64,000 bases of DNA from Pseudomonadota bacterium (GTDB taxonomy: Bacteria > Chloroflexota > UBA5177). The stretch lies in contig JAJPIP010000035.1 in assembly GCA_021324655.1 (NCBI GenBank), positions 1 through 64,000 of the forward strand. Reading direction: 5' to 3'. Shown piece by piece: positions 8,895 through 17,095 of the stretch. The notes beneath the pieces were generated by a model. That model was not told the DNA's origin. It saw only the letters and a program-made list of their open reading frames with translations, and searched no databases. Each line of letters begins with the position of its first letter. Position 1 is the first letter of the stretch. A program made the position numbers and the translations under genes.

Positions 8895-9055
8895 CGGCAT
8901 GTCGTTGGGAAGGCACTGGTTGTGGCGCCGTGAGAGGATCGGCGGGACGGGCGAGGCAGGAGGCGGCCCGGCATATCGTCATGATGCCAATAACCGTGTG
9001 CGCCGTGAGACGATTGTTGGGGAGGGTGCGGCAAGAGGCGGCCCCTACCGGTCCC
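8868..9055. repeat. Right arm of composite repeat, locus 1 (degenerate ~75-bp units, opposite orientation)
   Basis: Recurring ggcaggagccggcccc...gccgtgagaggatcgg / ggcaggaggcggccc...gccgtgagacgattgttgg / ggcaagaggcggccc. Confidence 0.7.
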
Positions 9056-10017
9056 ATGCGCTCGCCCCGCCGCCCTGGAGTGACGCTTCCACCTCCTGCC
9101 AGGTCGGCAGAGCCGGCATCGCGCCCAGCCGGGTGCAGGCGAGGGCGCCGGCGGTGCAGGCGATACGGACGGCGTCGGCGACATCCCCGAGTGACAGGCG
9201 GCTCAGATCAGTACCGGCGCGGCGCGCGATGCAGAAAAGGAGCGCCGCCATAAAGGCGTCGCCGGCGCCGGTGGTCTCGATCACCTCGACCCGTGGTGAC
9301 GGCGCCGACCCGGTTTCTCCCCGAAAGCGCCAGATCGCTCCCCGCTCGCCCTGCGTGATCACGACCAGTGGCGGGGCCGACAGCGCCTCCAGTGACCGCC
9401 GCACATCCTCCTCGCCGGTCAGCAGCCGCGCCTCGTCCTCGCTGACCTTCAGAATGTCTGCCTCCAGTAAAGGCGCGATCACCCGCCGCGCTGTGGCGAG
9501 ATCCGGCCAGCTGGAGAGGCGGAGATTGGGATCGGCGGCAATGGGAGTGCCGGCGGCGCGCGCCAGATCAATGGCGTGCAGGGTCGCCTCGCGGGCCGGC
9601 GAATCGAGGAACGGCATCGAGGTCACGTAGAGGATGGACGCCCGCCCGGGCAGGACGTCGGGGATGTCACCGGGACGGAGGGTGGCATCGGCGCCGCGGT
9701 AGAAGAGGAAGTCGGGAATCCCATCGATGCTGGGAGCCACGAAGGCGAGGGAAGTGCGGTCCGTCACGCGACGAACCGCGCCTGTCTCCACACCGTGTCC
9801 TCGCAGCGTCGCCAGGAGGGAGTCGCCGAAGGGGTCGTCGCCGACCGCGCTCACCAGGGCGGCTCGTCCGCCCAGTCGAGCGACCCCCGCGGCGACGTTG
9901 CCGGGAGCGCCGCCGGGGTACCGGAAGGAACTGCCGGGCGGAGGCGAGATCGCCGGCATCCGGCGCCACCATGTCCAGCAGCACCTCGCCGACGGCCACC
10001 ACATCGAGGTCACGCAT
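9045..10017 (-). pseudogene. PfkB-family sugar kinase (fructokinase-like) with apparent 1-nt frameshift
   Basis: N-terminus MRDLDVVAVGEVLLDMVAPDAGDLASARQF reads from 10017 in one frame; PGGAPGNVAAGVARLGG..TTGAGDAF reads in another; join near gggg 9914-9917. Confidence 0.75.
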
Positions 10018-10049
10018 GGATCATCCGGCGCTGTGAGACGGCAGGCATG

Positions 10050-10247
10050 CTAGGGCGGGCTGCGCTCCTCTTCGGTCTCCCCAAATCCGGGGTTCACGCT
10101 CGGCGGCAGCGGGTCACCAAAGCGGTCAAACGTGGGCGTCTTGGGGCGCCGGCCGCCCGGAAGGCGCAAGAGCGCGTAGACGTACAGCAGGAAAAAGAAG
10201 ACGGAGAGGACCGACGCCACCGCGATCACGATTTCAACGATCGTCAT
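10050..10247 (-). CDS. Small membrane protein, hypothetical, 65 aa
   Basis: MTIVEIVIAVASVLSVFFFLLYVYALLRLPGG; start overlaps stop of the PRC-barrel gene. Confidence 0.55.
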   Translation of the reverse strand: MTIVEIVIAVASVLSVFFFLLYVYALLRLPGGRRPKTPTFDRFGDPLPPSVNPGFGETEEERSPP

Positions 10248-10534
10248 CCTGAGCCCTTCCTCGATCCCCGAATCGTGATGTCGGGCGCGAGGGAGACGAT
10301 GTCGTCCCAGGGGATGCGCTGTCCGTGCTCTCGCTCCGACCAGCCGAAGCGGGTAATCCAGCTCCGCGCCCCTATCAGGAGGCTCTCGACCCGTAGCTCG
10401 TCCCCGGCTCGCGCCACGGCGAGATCGTACACGCGACCCAGGTCGTGGCCGTCGGCGTCGCGGACCTTTCGTCCGATGAGCTCCTGGGCGCGGATTATCC
10501 GGTCCTGAGACGAGTGGGTCATCGTCGGGACCAC
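10244..10534 (-). CDS. PRC-barrel domain protein
   Basis: RAQELIGRKVRDADGHDLGRVYDLAVARAGDELRVESLLIGARSW. Confidence 0.7.
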   Translation of the reverse strand: MVPTMTHSSQDRIIRAQELIGRKVRDADGHDLGRVYDLAVARAGDELRVESLLIGARSWITRFGWSEREHGQRIPWDDIVSLAPDITIRGSRKGSG

Positions 10535-10884
10535 GGCAGGGGTGAGATGAAACGGTCCCAGAGCGCCTCTTCGGTGTGGGTGGCACCGACCTGGTGTCGA
10601 TCGACATCGACCTTCACCACCACGTCGATGCTCATCACCTTCTCCCAGGGGATCTCGATGGGTTGGTCCGCCGCGCTTCCCAGCAGGCGTTCCTCAATCC
10701 ACCGGCCGAGCCGGGCCAGGAACGACGGCAGCATGGGAGAGAGGGAGCCCGGTCCCATGACGATCGCCCGCACGACCGCGGCGCCATCCGGCCGTAGCTC
10801 GAGCAGAATATCATCCACTTTGCCCATCTTGTCTCCATCGCAGTCATCCAGTTCCTTGTCCATCACGTCACGGAAGAGATTCAT
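10519..10884 (-). CDS. PRC-barrel-like protein
   Basis: MNLFRDVMDKELDDCDGDKMGKVDDILLELRPDGAAVVRAIVMGPGSL; SD GGAGGTGGATGAG lies in the 3' end of the upstream transporter gene. Confidence 0.65.
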   Translation of the reverse strand: MNLFRDVMDKELDDCDGDKMGKVDDILLELRPDGAAVVRAIVMGPGSLSPMLPSFLARLGRWIEERLLGSAADQPIEIPWEKVMSIDVVVKVDVDRHQVGATHTEEALWDRFISPLPWSRR

Positions 10885-10885
10885 C

Positions 10886-12118
10886 TCATCCACCTCCGCC
10901 GCCGCTGAGAATGAAGAGCGGAATGGTCGCAATCGTCACGATCGTGAGGATGATCAGAAAGAATCCGCTGGAGATGTTGGCCAGGAAACCGTTCCGCATA
11001 TCTCCCATATACACCTCATCGTTGGCGACGATGAGCAAGGGGATGAAAGTGAAGGGGAGGGAGAAGGCGGCCAGAGCCGTGGTGTAGATCGTGAGCTGGA
11101 TGGGATCGACCCCGGTGAGTCCAATGATCACCGCCACGAGGATCGCGACGAGGTAGGTGAAGACAAAAGCCGGCGCCTGCCGTGGGTTATGTTCCTGGCC
11201 CCAATCCCAACCGAAGAACTGGGCGATGCTGTACCCGGTGCTGAGGGACGCCTCGAGGGCTGCGCCGCCGGTATCGGCGAAGGCGCCGAAGGCAAAGACG
11301 GCAAGTCCGCCGATGCCGAGGGCGGACACCACGGGAACCGGAATGCTGCCGAAGCTCGCCGACTTCAACCCGTGCAGGAAGAACGTCTGCGCGGCCACCA
11401 CCATCATGCTGATCACGATCAGCGACCCGAATGTGAAGCCGATAATCGTGGTCATGCGGTTGGTGACGAAGTCCTTGCCCGTCCACTCCTCCTCGATGGC
11501 TCCCGATGAATAGAAGTAGATCTCGTAGGGGGTCATGAAGGCGCCGATCAGGCTGACCGCGGAGAAGGCATAGGCGGAGAGGCCCGTGCCGCCGGGAATG
11601 CTGGGGATGATGAGCTGGCGGCCGACCTCCGACCATGGCGGATTCATTTTGACGGCGGCGACAACGAAGATGAGAATCCCCAGACCGAGGAGCGAGGCAC
11701 CGTTCTCAATGAGTTTGAATGAGGAGAACCAGAGGATGCCGGCAATGAGGAGAGCCGTCACCGGCAGCCACCAGAGGTAGCTGATGCCGGTGACGATCTG
11801 CAGGACGAGCGCCATGCCCGAGATTTCGATGACGATGGTCAGGACGTTGACCAGCGTGGCCACGACCATGGAGATCGACGCGATGCGCCAGCCGAGCCGC
11901 TCCCGGATCACGTCGATCAGGGTGCGGCCCGACGTGATGGCGACGCGGCCGGCCATCTCCGCGTAGACCATGATCCCGAGCACGCCGACGACGACGGTCC
12001 AGAGCAAGGCAAAGTGGTACTGCGCGCCCGCCTGGGAGCAGGTCACGAGCTCGCCCATATCGACGAATCCGCCGATCGCCGTAATGATGCCCAGTGTCAG
12101 ACTGCCTATCCGCCCCAT
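10886..12118 (-). CDS. NRAMP/SLC11-like divalent metal transporter, divergent
   Basis: About 11 TM; GGFVDMGELVTCSQAG at TM1 and AFMTPYEIYFYSSGAIEEEWTGKDF at TM6. Confidence 0.8.
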   Translation of the reverse strand: MGRIGSLTLGIITAIGGFVDMGELVTCSQAGAQYHFALLWTVVVGVLGIMVYAEMAGRVAITSGRTLIDVIRERLGWRIASISMVVATLVNVLTIVIEISGMALVLQIVTGISYLWWLPVTALLIAGILWFSSFKLIENGASLLGLGILIFVVAAVKMNPPWSEVGRQLIIPSIPGGTGLSAYAFSAVSLIGAFMTPYEIYFYSSGAIEEEWTGKDFVTNRMTTIIGFTFGSLIVISMMVVAAQTFFLHGLKSASFGSIPVPVVSALGIGGLAVFAFGAFADTGGAALEASLSTGYSIAQFFGWDWGQEHNPRQAPAFVFTYLVAILVAVIIGLTGVDPIQLTIYTTALAAFSLPFTFIPLLIVANDEVYMGDMRNGFLANISSGFFLIILTIVTIATIPLFILSGGGGG

Positions 12119-12137
12119 AGGCTTGCCGCCGGACCTC

Positions 12138-12290
12138 CTAGGGAGTAGCGGTGGGCGTCGGCCGAGCGACCGCCGTCTGCTCCGCCTGAACCGTCGCCAC
12201 CTGCTGATGAACGCTGCTCTGGCCGGTCAGGCCGCTGAACACCCACAACCCGGCGACGACCACCAGCACAGCCACCAGGACCTTCCTCAC
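12138..12290 (-). CDS. Small single-TM/secreted protein, hypothetical
   Basis: GTG start; MRKVLVAVLVVVAGLWVFSGLTGQSSVHQQVATVQAEQTAVARPTPTATP*. Confidence 0.4.
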   Translation of the reverse strand: MRKVLVAVLVVVAGLWVFSGLTGQSSVHQQVATVQAEQTAVARPTPTATP

Positions 12291-12542
12291 ACGTCCGCCG
12301 TTAGCAGCTTTCAGGCCATCCCTAATGATGAACCTCTCCCTGCCCCTACGCCGGGTCGCGGGCCGGCCACAGTCCTGTATCTTCTGTTCCCGCGAGGGCC
12401 GGCCGATCCTTCTCGCCCCCCCTTCGGTGTTCGATCGAGCCGGCGCTGCCGTTATTTCTGCAACGGATGCTCGGTCCCGACTTCGAGACCAGGGGCACCG
12501 CGGTGGACGCGATGCGGCGGGAGAGCCACGCCGTCCAGCAAT

Positions 12543-12761
12543 TTACCCTTCGGCCGCCTTGCCCCCGGCGAGGTTGGCACGGATCTCGTCCGGCGTGAGT
12601 GGACCGCCGGCCTGCTCGACGAGATAGTCAGTCGCGGTGGAGAGCTGCCGGCAGACATGCAGCGGGATGGCGATGTCGTAGTCGGGGAATCTGAGGTGAA
12701 TCTGCACCTCATGCATATTGACGTCTACTTCCACCTGGTCGGGGACCTGGATGGATGTCAT
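12543..12761 (-). CDS. Hypothetical protein
   Basis: MTSIQVPDQVEVDVNMHEVQIHLRFPDYDIAIPLHVCRQL; Met at 12761 with gggagata upstream. Confidence 0.55.
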   Translation of the reverse strand: MTSIQVPDQVEVDVNMHEVQIHLRFPDYDIAIPLHVCRQLSTATDYLVEQAGGPLTPDEIRANLAGGKAAEG

Positions 12762-12817
12762 ACTATCTCCCTCCTTCACAGTCTGCCGGTGAGCCCGCAA
12801 GGGATATGCCATCCCTC

Positions 12818-13312
12818 TCACATGCCGGCCTCGTCCCGCTTCCGCCATTCCGGTGGCACCCGGATCGCCACCAGCCGCCCGCGTGCCCGCTCCTCCCCGT
12901 CGGAGACCAGCGAGCAAGTGAGCACCGTCTTCTTCCCTTTGCGCTCCTCGATCTGTGCCCGCAGCTCAAGCGGCTGATCCAGTGGCGTCGGCGCCAGATA
13001 GCCCACGTCGAGCCCGCCGGTGACGCACCAGATTCCCGGCTCGCTCGTCATCTCCCGCCCCTCTTCTCGATAGTGGTTGGCAATGGCCGTGCAGACACAG
13101 TGGCAATCGATGATAGTGGCGATGATGCCGCCATTGAGGATGTGCTCGGGCCCGGCGGCGAACCAGTCCCACGGCTGCCACCGGCAGACCGATTGCGCCC
13201 CGTCCCAGTAGCTCTTGATCTGCAGTCCGTGCTCATTGAGCGGTCCGCAGCCCCAGCAGTGGTTGCCCGGGATCTGGTCTTGAAAGGCGACGTGTGTCTC
13301 CTGAGGTGTCAC
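12818..13312 (-). CDS. PaaI-family hotdog thioesterase
   Basis: NHCWGCGPLNEHGLQIKSYWDG..HILNGGIIATIIDCHCVCTA; GTG start. Confidence 0.82.
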   Translation of the reverse strand: MTPQETHVAFQDQIPGNHCWGCGPLNEHGLQIKSYWDGAQSVCRWQPWDWFAAGPEHILNGGIIATIIDCHCVCTAIANHYREEGREMTSEPGIWCVTGGLDVGYLAPTPLDQPLELRAQIEERKGKKTVLTCSLVSDGEERARGRLVAIRVPPEWRKRDEAGM

Positions 13313-13407
13313 AGACCGGGCACTTCCTGCTCGATGATCTCGGCGGCCGCGCGCCGAATCTCGTCACGTTTGGCATATATGCGGCCGAGGGTCGGGGTCT
13401 CGCTCAC
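13309..13407 (-). pseudogene. Short ORF resembling the N-terminus of a MNT-type nucleotidyltransferase
   Basis: VSETPTLGRIYAKRDEIRRAAAEIIEQEVPGL*; compare TLAQLRAHRDEILRIAAEH in 31772..32104. Confidence 0.3.
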
Positions 13408-13421
13408 GCCACTACAGTACC

Positions 13422-14102
13422 TTACGTGAGTCTCATCGCCTGCTCGATCACTCGCACCCGCTCCGTCAGTCCCCGCTGCCGGCTTGTCTCGAACTGAAGG
13501 GAGAGAGGCGGGACCCGGATCCTGTGGCCGTGCCAGCGGATGACCTCGAGGGATGCGGCAGCGATGGGGCCCTGGTCGCTGGGATACTCGGCGTCGGCCA
13601 GCGGGACCACTCCGCCCACCCACTCCACACGCGCGTGGAGGAAGGCCCGGGCGAAGGAATTGTGGACCCATCCGGGTGAGGCGATCACCGGCTGCACGAG
13701 ATAGTCGAGCAAGAGGCGCTCCAGACGAGGCATATCCTCGTCCGCGACCACCAGGTCGATGTCGCGCGGGCCGACCGACAGCCCCCTCGCCGCCAGGGCC
13801 GCGCTTCCCAGCAGCCACCAGTCGATGCCTTGCCCTTCCACGAACCGAAGCAACTCCGCCAGTGCCGTCTCCCAGGGCACAGGAATCGCCCTGGCCGCCT
13901 GGAGGATCATCGGCTCGGCAAAGCGTGCGAAGTTCTCGCAGGCGCGCGGCACGTACGGATTGCCGGCCGCCGCCGGGCCGCCGAACGAACCGTCGGGAAG
14001 GTCCTGGTAGCCGAGGTCACGGACCGCGTCGTGGTATGCCGCCGGCACGTCCTCCACGACGATCCACGGCTCGCCATTGATGCGCTCCAAGTGGGTGTGC
14101 AT
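13422..14102 (-). CDS. Nucleotidyltransferase-like protein
   Basis: WWLLGSAALAARGLSVGPRDIDLVVADEDMPRLERLL (G-S ... DID). Confidence 0.65.
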   Translation of the reverse strand: MHTHLERINGEPWIVVEDVPAAYHDAVRDLGYQDLPDGSFGGPAAAGNPYVPRACENFARFAEPMILQAARAIPVPWETALAELLRFVEGQGIDWWLLGSAALAARGLSVGPRDIDLVVADEDMPRLERLLLDYLVQPVIASPGWVHNSFARAFLHARVEWVGGVVPLADAEYPSDQGPIAAASLEVIRWHGHRIRVPPLSLQFETSRQRGLTERVRVIEQAMRLT

Positions 14103-14277
14103 GCCGATGCCCCTCTCGGCTAACGCCTCGTTCAGGGCGGTCCGATTTCAGATAATTGTGGGCCAAGAAGGGAACGATCCTCCATTCCGAATCGATTGCC
14201 TCGGTCCACGGTCTTACCGCCTCCTACACTGACGATACGCGTGCCTTCGACCTCTCGCCCCTTCCCGGAGGAGACCT

Positions 14278-15351
14278 CTGGAATCATCACCCCGAAATAC
14301 TCTACCGATCGTTGACGGGCATCTCGATCTGGCCGAAAACGTGACGCTTTTTGGACGCGACCTGACCGCCCCGGTGACGGAGATTAGAGCCGCGGAGAAA
14401 CGGACCACCCGGCAGGCGACGGTCTCCCTCCCGGAGCTGGAGCGAGGCGGCATCGCCGTCGCCGGCGCGACGGTCACCCCCGGCTTCCTGGTCGCGGATG
14501 TCGGCCCCAACTTCGAGCCGCGATCGGCCCTCTACTCCACTCCGGAGCAAGCCGAGGCCCAGGCATTGCGCCAGATCGACCTATATGAGGCGTGGCAGAG
14601 CCAGGGACGCGTCCGAATTCTGCGGTCGGCGACCGACCTGGATCATCACCTGGAGCTGTGGCGTGACGATCGCAAGACCGGTCTGGTTCTCCTCATGGAA
14701 GGCGCCGACCCCATCGTGCATGTGCAGGACCTGCCCAGGTGGTGGCAACGGGGTCTGCGGATGATCGGGCTGACCTACGGCGATACCGTCTACGGCACGG
14801 GCGTGGCGTCGGGACGTGCCACACCGAGGCGCGGCGGCCTCACCCCGGCCGGCCTCGCTCTGCTGGATGCCATGGCCGAGCTCGGGTTCATCTGCGACAT
14901 TTCGCATCTCGCCGAGGACGGCATCCGGCAGGGGCTCGACAGCGGCTTCCCGCGTATCTGCGCCTCCCACGCCAACGCGCGGGCGCTCACCCCCACCGAC
15001 CGCCATCTTAGCGACGAGGTCATTCGGGCCGTCGCCGCCCGGAACGGCGTTATTGGCCTCGTTCTGTACAACGGATTCCTCGAGCCACGCTGGCGGCAGG
15101 ATCACTCGCTGCCGGTCTCACTGGCCGAGCATCTGCGCCGGCACGCGGAGCACATCGCCCAACTGGTTGGCTGGGACCACATCGGCATCGGGTCCGATCT
15201 CGACGGCGGTTTGGGGCGAGAGGAGAGCCCGTGTGAAATCGACACGATCGCCGACCTGTCCAGGGTCGGCGATGCGGTACCGCCCGAGGCGCGGGAGGCC
15301 GTCCTCAGCACGAACTGGCTGCGGTTTCTACGAGAGGCCTTGCCTCTCTGA
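14278..15351 (+). CDS. M19 membrane dipeptidase family protein, probable CTG start
   Basis: LPIVDGHLDLAENV, ICDISHLAEDG, CASHANARAL, IGIGSDLDGG; GGAGGAG at 14267-14273 before CTG 14278; ORF track starts at GTG 14341. Confidence 0.8.
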   Translation: MESSPRNTLPIVDGHLDLAENVTLFGRDLTAPVTEIRAAEKRTTRQATVSLPELERGGIAVAGATVTPGFLVADVGPNFEPRSALYSTPEQAEAQALRQIDLYEAWQSQGRVRILRSATDLDHHLELWRDDRKTGLVLLMEGADPIVHVQDLPRWWQRGLRMIGLTYGDTVYGTGVASGRATPRRGGLTPAGLALLDAMAELGFICDISHLAEDGIRQGLDSGFPRICASHANARALTPTDRHLSDEVIRAVAARNGVIGLVLYNGFLEPRWRQDHSLPVSLAEHLRRHAEHIAQLVGWDHIGIGSDLDGGLGREESPCEIDTIADLSRVGDAVPPEAREAVLSTNWLRFLREALPL

Positions 15352-15376
15352 ATCCTCGTCCCGCTTACAATCGGCC

Positions 15377-15580
15377 ATGCAGGAGGACCCCACCCACTGC
15401 ACCATCTGCGGGCAGCGCTTGCACCGGCTGAAACACCCGGTGGCACACAGCAACACCATGCGCTGGGATGCCGAGATTCGTACCTGCCCCCATAACATCC
15501 ACCGCACCGATCACTACGGCGACCCGCGCCATGATGAGTGGCATCTGTGCGATCACGGCTGGGTCCAGAGAGAGTCATGA
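15377..15580 (+). CDS. Small Cys/His-rich protein, hypothetical
   Basis: MQEDPTHCTICGQRLHRLKHPVAHSNTMRWDAEIRTCPHNIHRTDHYGDPRHDEWHLCDHGW; stop overlaps next start (ATGA). Confidence 0.55.
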   Translation: MQEDPTHCTICGQRLHRLKHPVAHSNTMRWDAEIRTCPHNIHRTDHYGDPRHDEWHLCDHGWVQRES

Positions 15581-16755
15581 CCGACCTCGTCTCGCCCCGC
15601 ATCGCCGGCCTGCAACCCTCGCCGACGATCGCGGTCGGCAAGGCGGCCCAGGAGCTACGCCGGCAAGGCGTGGACGTGGTGGACTTCGGACCGGGCGAGC
15701 CGGACTTCGATACGCCCTGGCCGGTGCGCACCGAGGCGATCCGTGCCCTGGAAGAGGGCGAAACGCACTACGCGCCGAGCCGCGGGATTCCGGCGCTCCG
15801 CACGGCGATCACCGGCAAGCTGGCGCGTGAGAACGGTCTCCACTACGAGCCGGACGAGATACTGGTCACGCCCGGCGCCAAGCAGGCAGTGCTGGAAGCG
15901 GTCTTTGCCACCACCATGCCGGGCGACGAGGTGATCCTCTTCGACCCATCCTGGGGCTCGTACGACGCCATCGCCCGCCTGGCCGGCGCCGTTCCCGTTC
16001 ATGTGCCGCTGCGCGCCGACTTCACCATCGATCCGGAGCGCGTCCGCGCCGCGCTTACCCCCCGTAGCCGCCTCATGATCGTCGGCACGCCCAACAACCC
16101 GAGTGGGCATGTCCTGACTGCCCGAGAGCTCGATATCCTGGCCGGCGTCGCCGAGGAGCGGAACCTCGTCCTCATCTCCGATGAGATCTACGAGCGCATC
16201 GCCTATCCCGGCGTGCGTGTCGTCAGTCCGGCCTCCCTGCCGGCCCTACGCGGCCGCACCGTTACCATCAACGGCTTCTCCAAGGCTTACGCCATGACCG
16301 GCTGGCGTCTCGGCTACGCCGCTGCGCCGCTCCCTCTCGTCGAGGCCATGCTCAAAGTCCACGAGCACTCCGTGACGACCGCCACAACCTTCGTCCAGCT
16401 GGCCGGTATCGAGGCGCTGAACGGCTCGCAAGAGCCGATTCACGCCATGGTCGAGGAGTTCACTCGCCGCCGCGGCCTCATCGTCGAGGGATTGCAAGCT
16501 CTGCCCGGCGTCTCTATCGTTCCGCCCCAGGGCACCTTCTACGCCTTCCCCGACGTCTCCGGTACCGGCCTCACCGGCACCGAACTGGCGCACCACCTCC
16601 TCCAGGCCGGCGTGGCCGTCACCCCCGGAGCCGGTTTCGGCGAGGGGTGGGATACGCACATTCGTCTGTCCTTCGCCACATCAGAGGAGCGGATCAGAGA
16701 GGGATTGAAGCGAATGGCGGGGGTACTGCAGGGGGAGACCGCGGGAACCATATAG
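15577..16755 (+). CDS. PLP-dependent class I/II aminotransferase (aspartate aminotransferase-like)
   Basis: VDFGPGEPDFDTP, NNPSGHV, SDEIYERI, NGFSKAYAMTGWRLGY. Confidence 0.92.
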   Translation: MTDLVSPRIAGLQPSPTIAVGKAAQELRRQGVDVVDFGPGEPDFDTPWPVRTEAIRALEEGETHYAPSRGIPALRTAITGKLARENGLHYEPDEILVTPGAKQAVLEAVFATTMPGDEVILFDPSWGSYDAIARLAGAVPVHVPLRADFTIDPERVRAALTPRSRLMIVGTPNNPSGHVLTARELDILAGVAEERNLVLISDEIYERIAYPGVRVVSPASLPALRGRTVTINGFSKAYAMTGWRLGYAAAPLPLVEAMLKVHEHSVTTATTFVQLAGIEALNGSQEPIHAMVEEFTRRRGLIVEGLQALPGVSIVPPQGTFYAFPDVSGTGLTGTELAHHLLQAGVAVTPGAGFGEGWDTHIRLSFATSEERIREGLKRMAGVLQGETAGTI

Positions 16756-16766
16756 GGTGGCGGGGT

Positions 16767-17000
16767 GGCCCTCACCCCCAACCCCTCTCCCATCGCAATG
16801 GGAGAGGGGAGATGTGATGCGAAGGGGGCGGGAGATATCCCGGTCTCGGTCGCCGTCGCGTATGAGGACAGCGCGACCTTCCCCTCCTACTTCCCCCTCG
16901 CCCACCGCAGCGGGAGAGCAGCGGGTGAGACCAGGGCCTGCCGCAGGGGTGACAGAGACAGCCCTGGGCGCACACGTTGTTGGGTTAGGGGGTGAGGGCC
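16767..17000. repeat. MITE-like element A with terminal inverted repeat GGCCCTCACCCCC/GGGGGTGAGGGCC
   Basis: Internal hairpin cctctcccatcgcaatgggagagg; block cttcccctcctacttccccctcgcccaccgcag shared with 42847..43017. Confidence 0.75.
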
Positions 17001-17095
17001 AGTCGGAAGATGAGGGCCACTGCCACCCTTCCGGTACCAACCATAGTCCTCCCCTCACTGGCCACCTCACTTTTCTCTTCGCTACACTACCCTGC

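Noticed and set aside
8386-9630. Long ORFs across the 8.4-9.6 kb repeat array (e.g. 414 aa +, 203 aa -)
   Set aside because: They run through 50-bp tandem non-coding repeats and the antisense of the sugar-kinase gene; peptide similarity to the 18.5-19.2 kb ORFs follows from shared repeat nucleotides
16757-17095. N-terminal 113 residues of the 16757..18541 ORF
   Set aside because: This part is the MITE-like repeat; a signal peptide begins at GTG 17096
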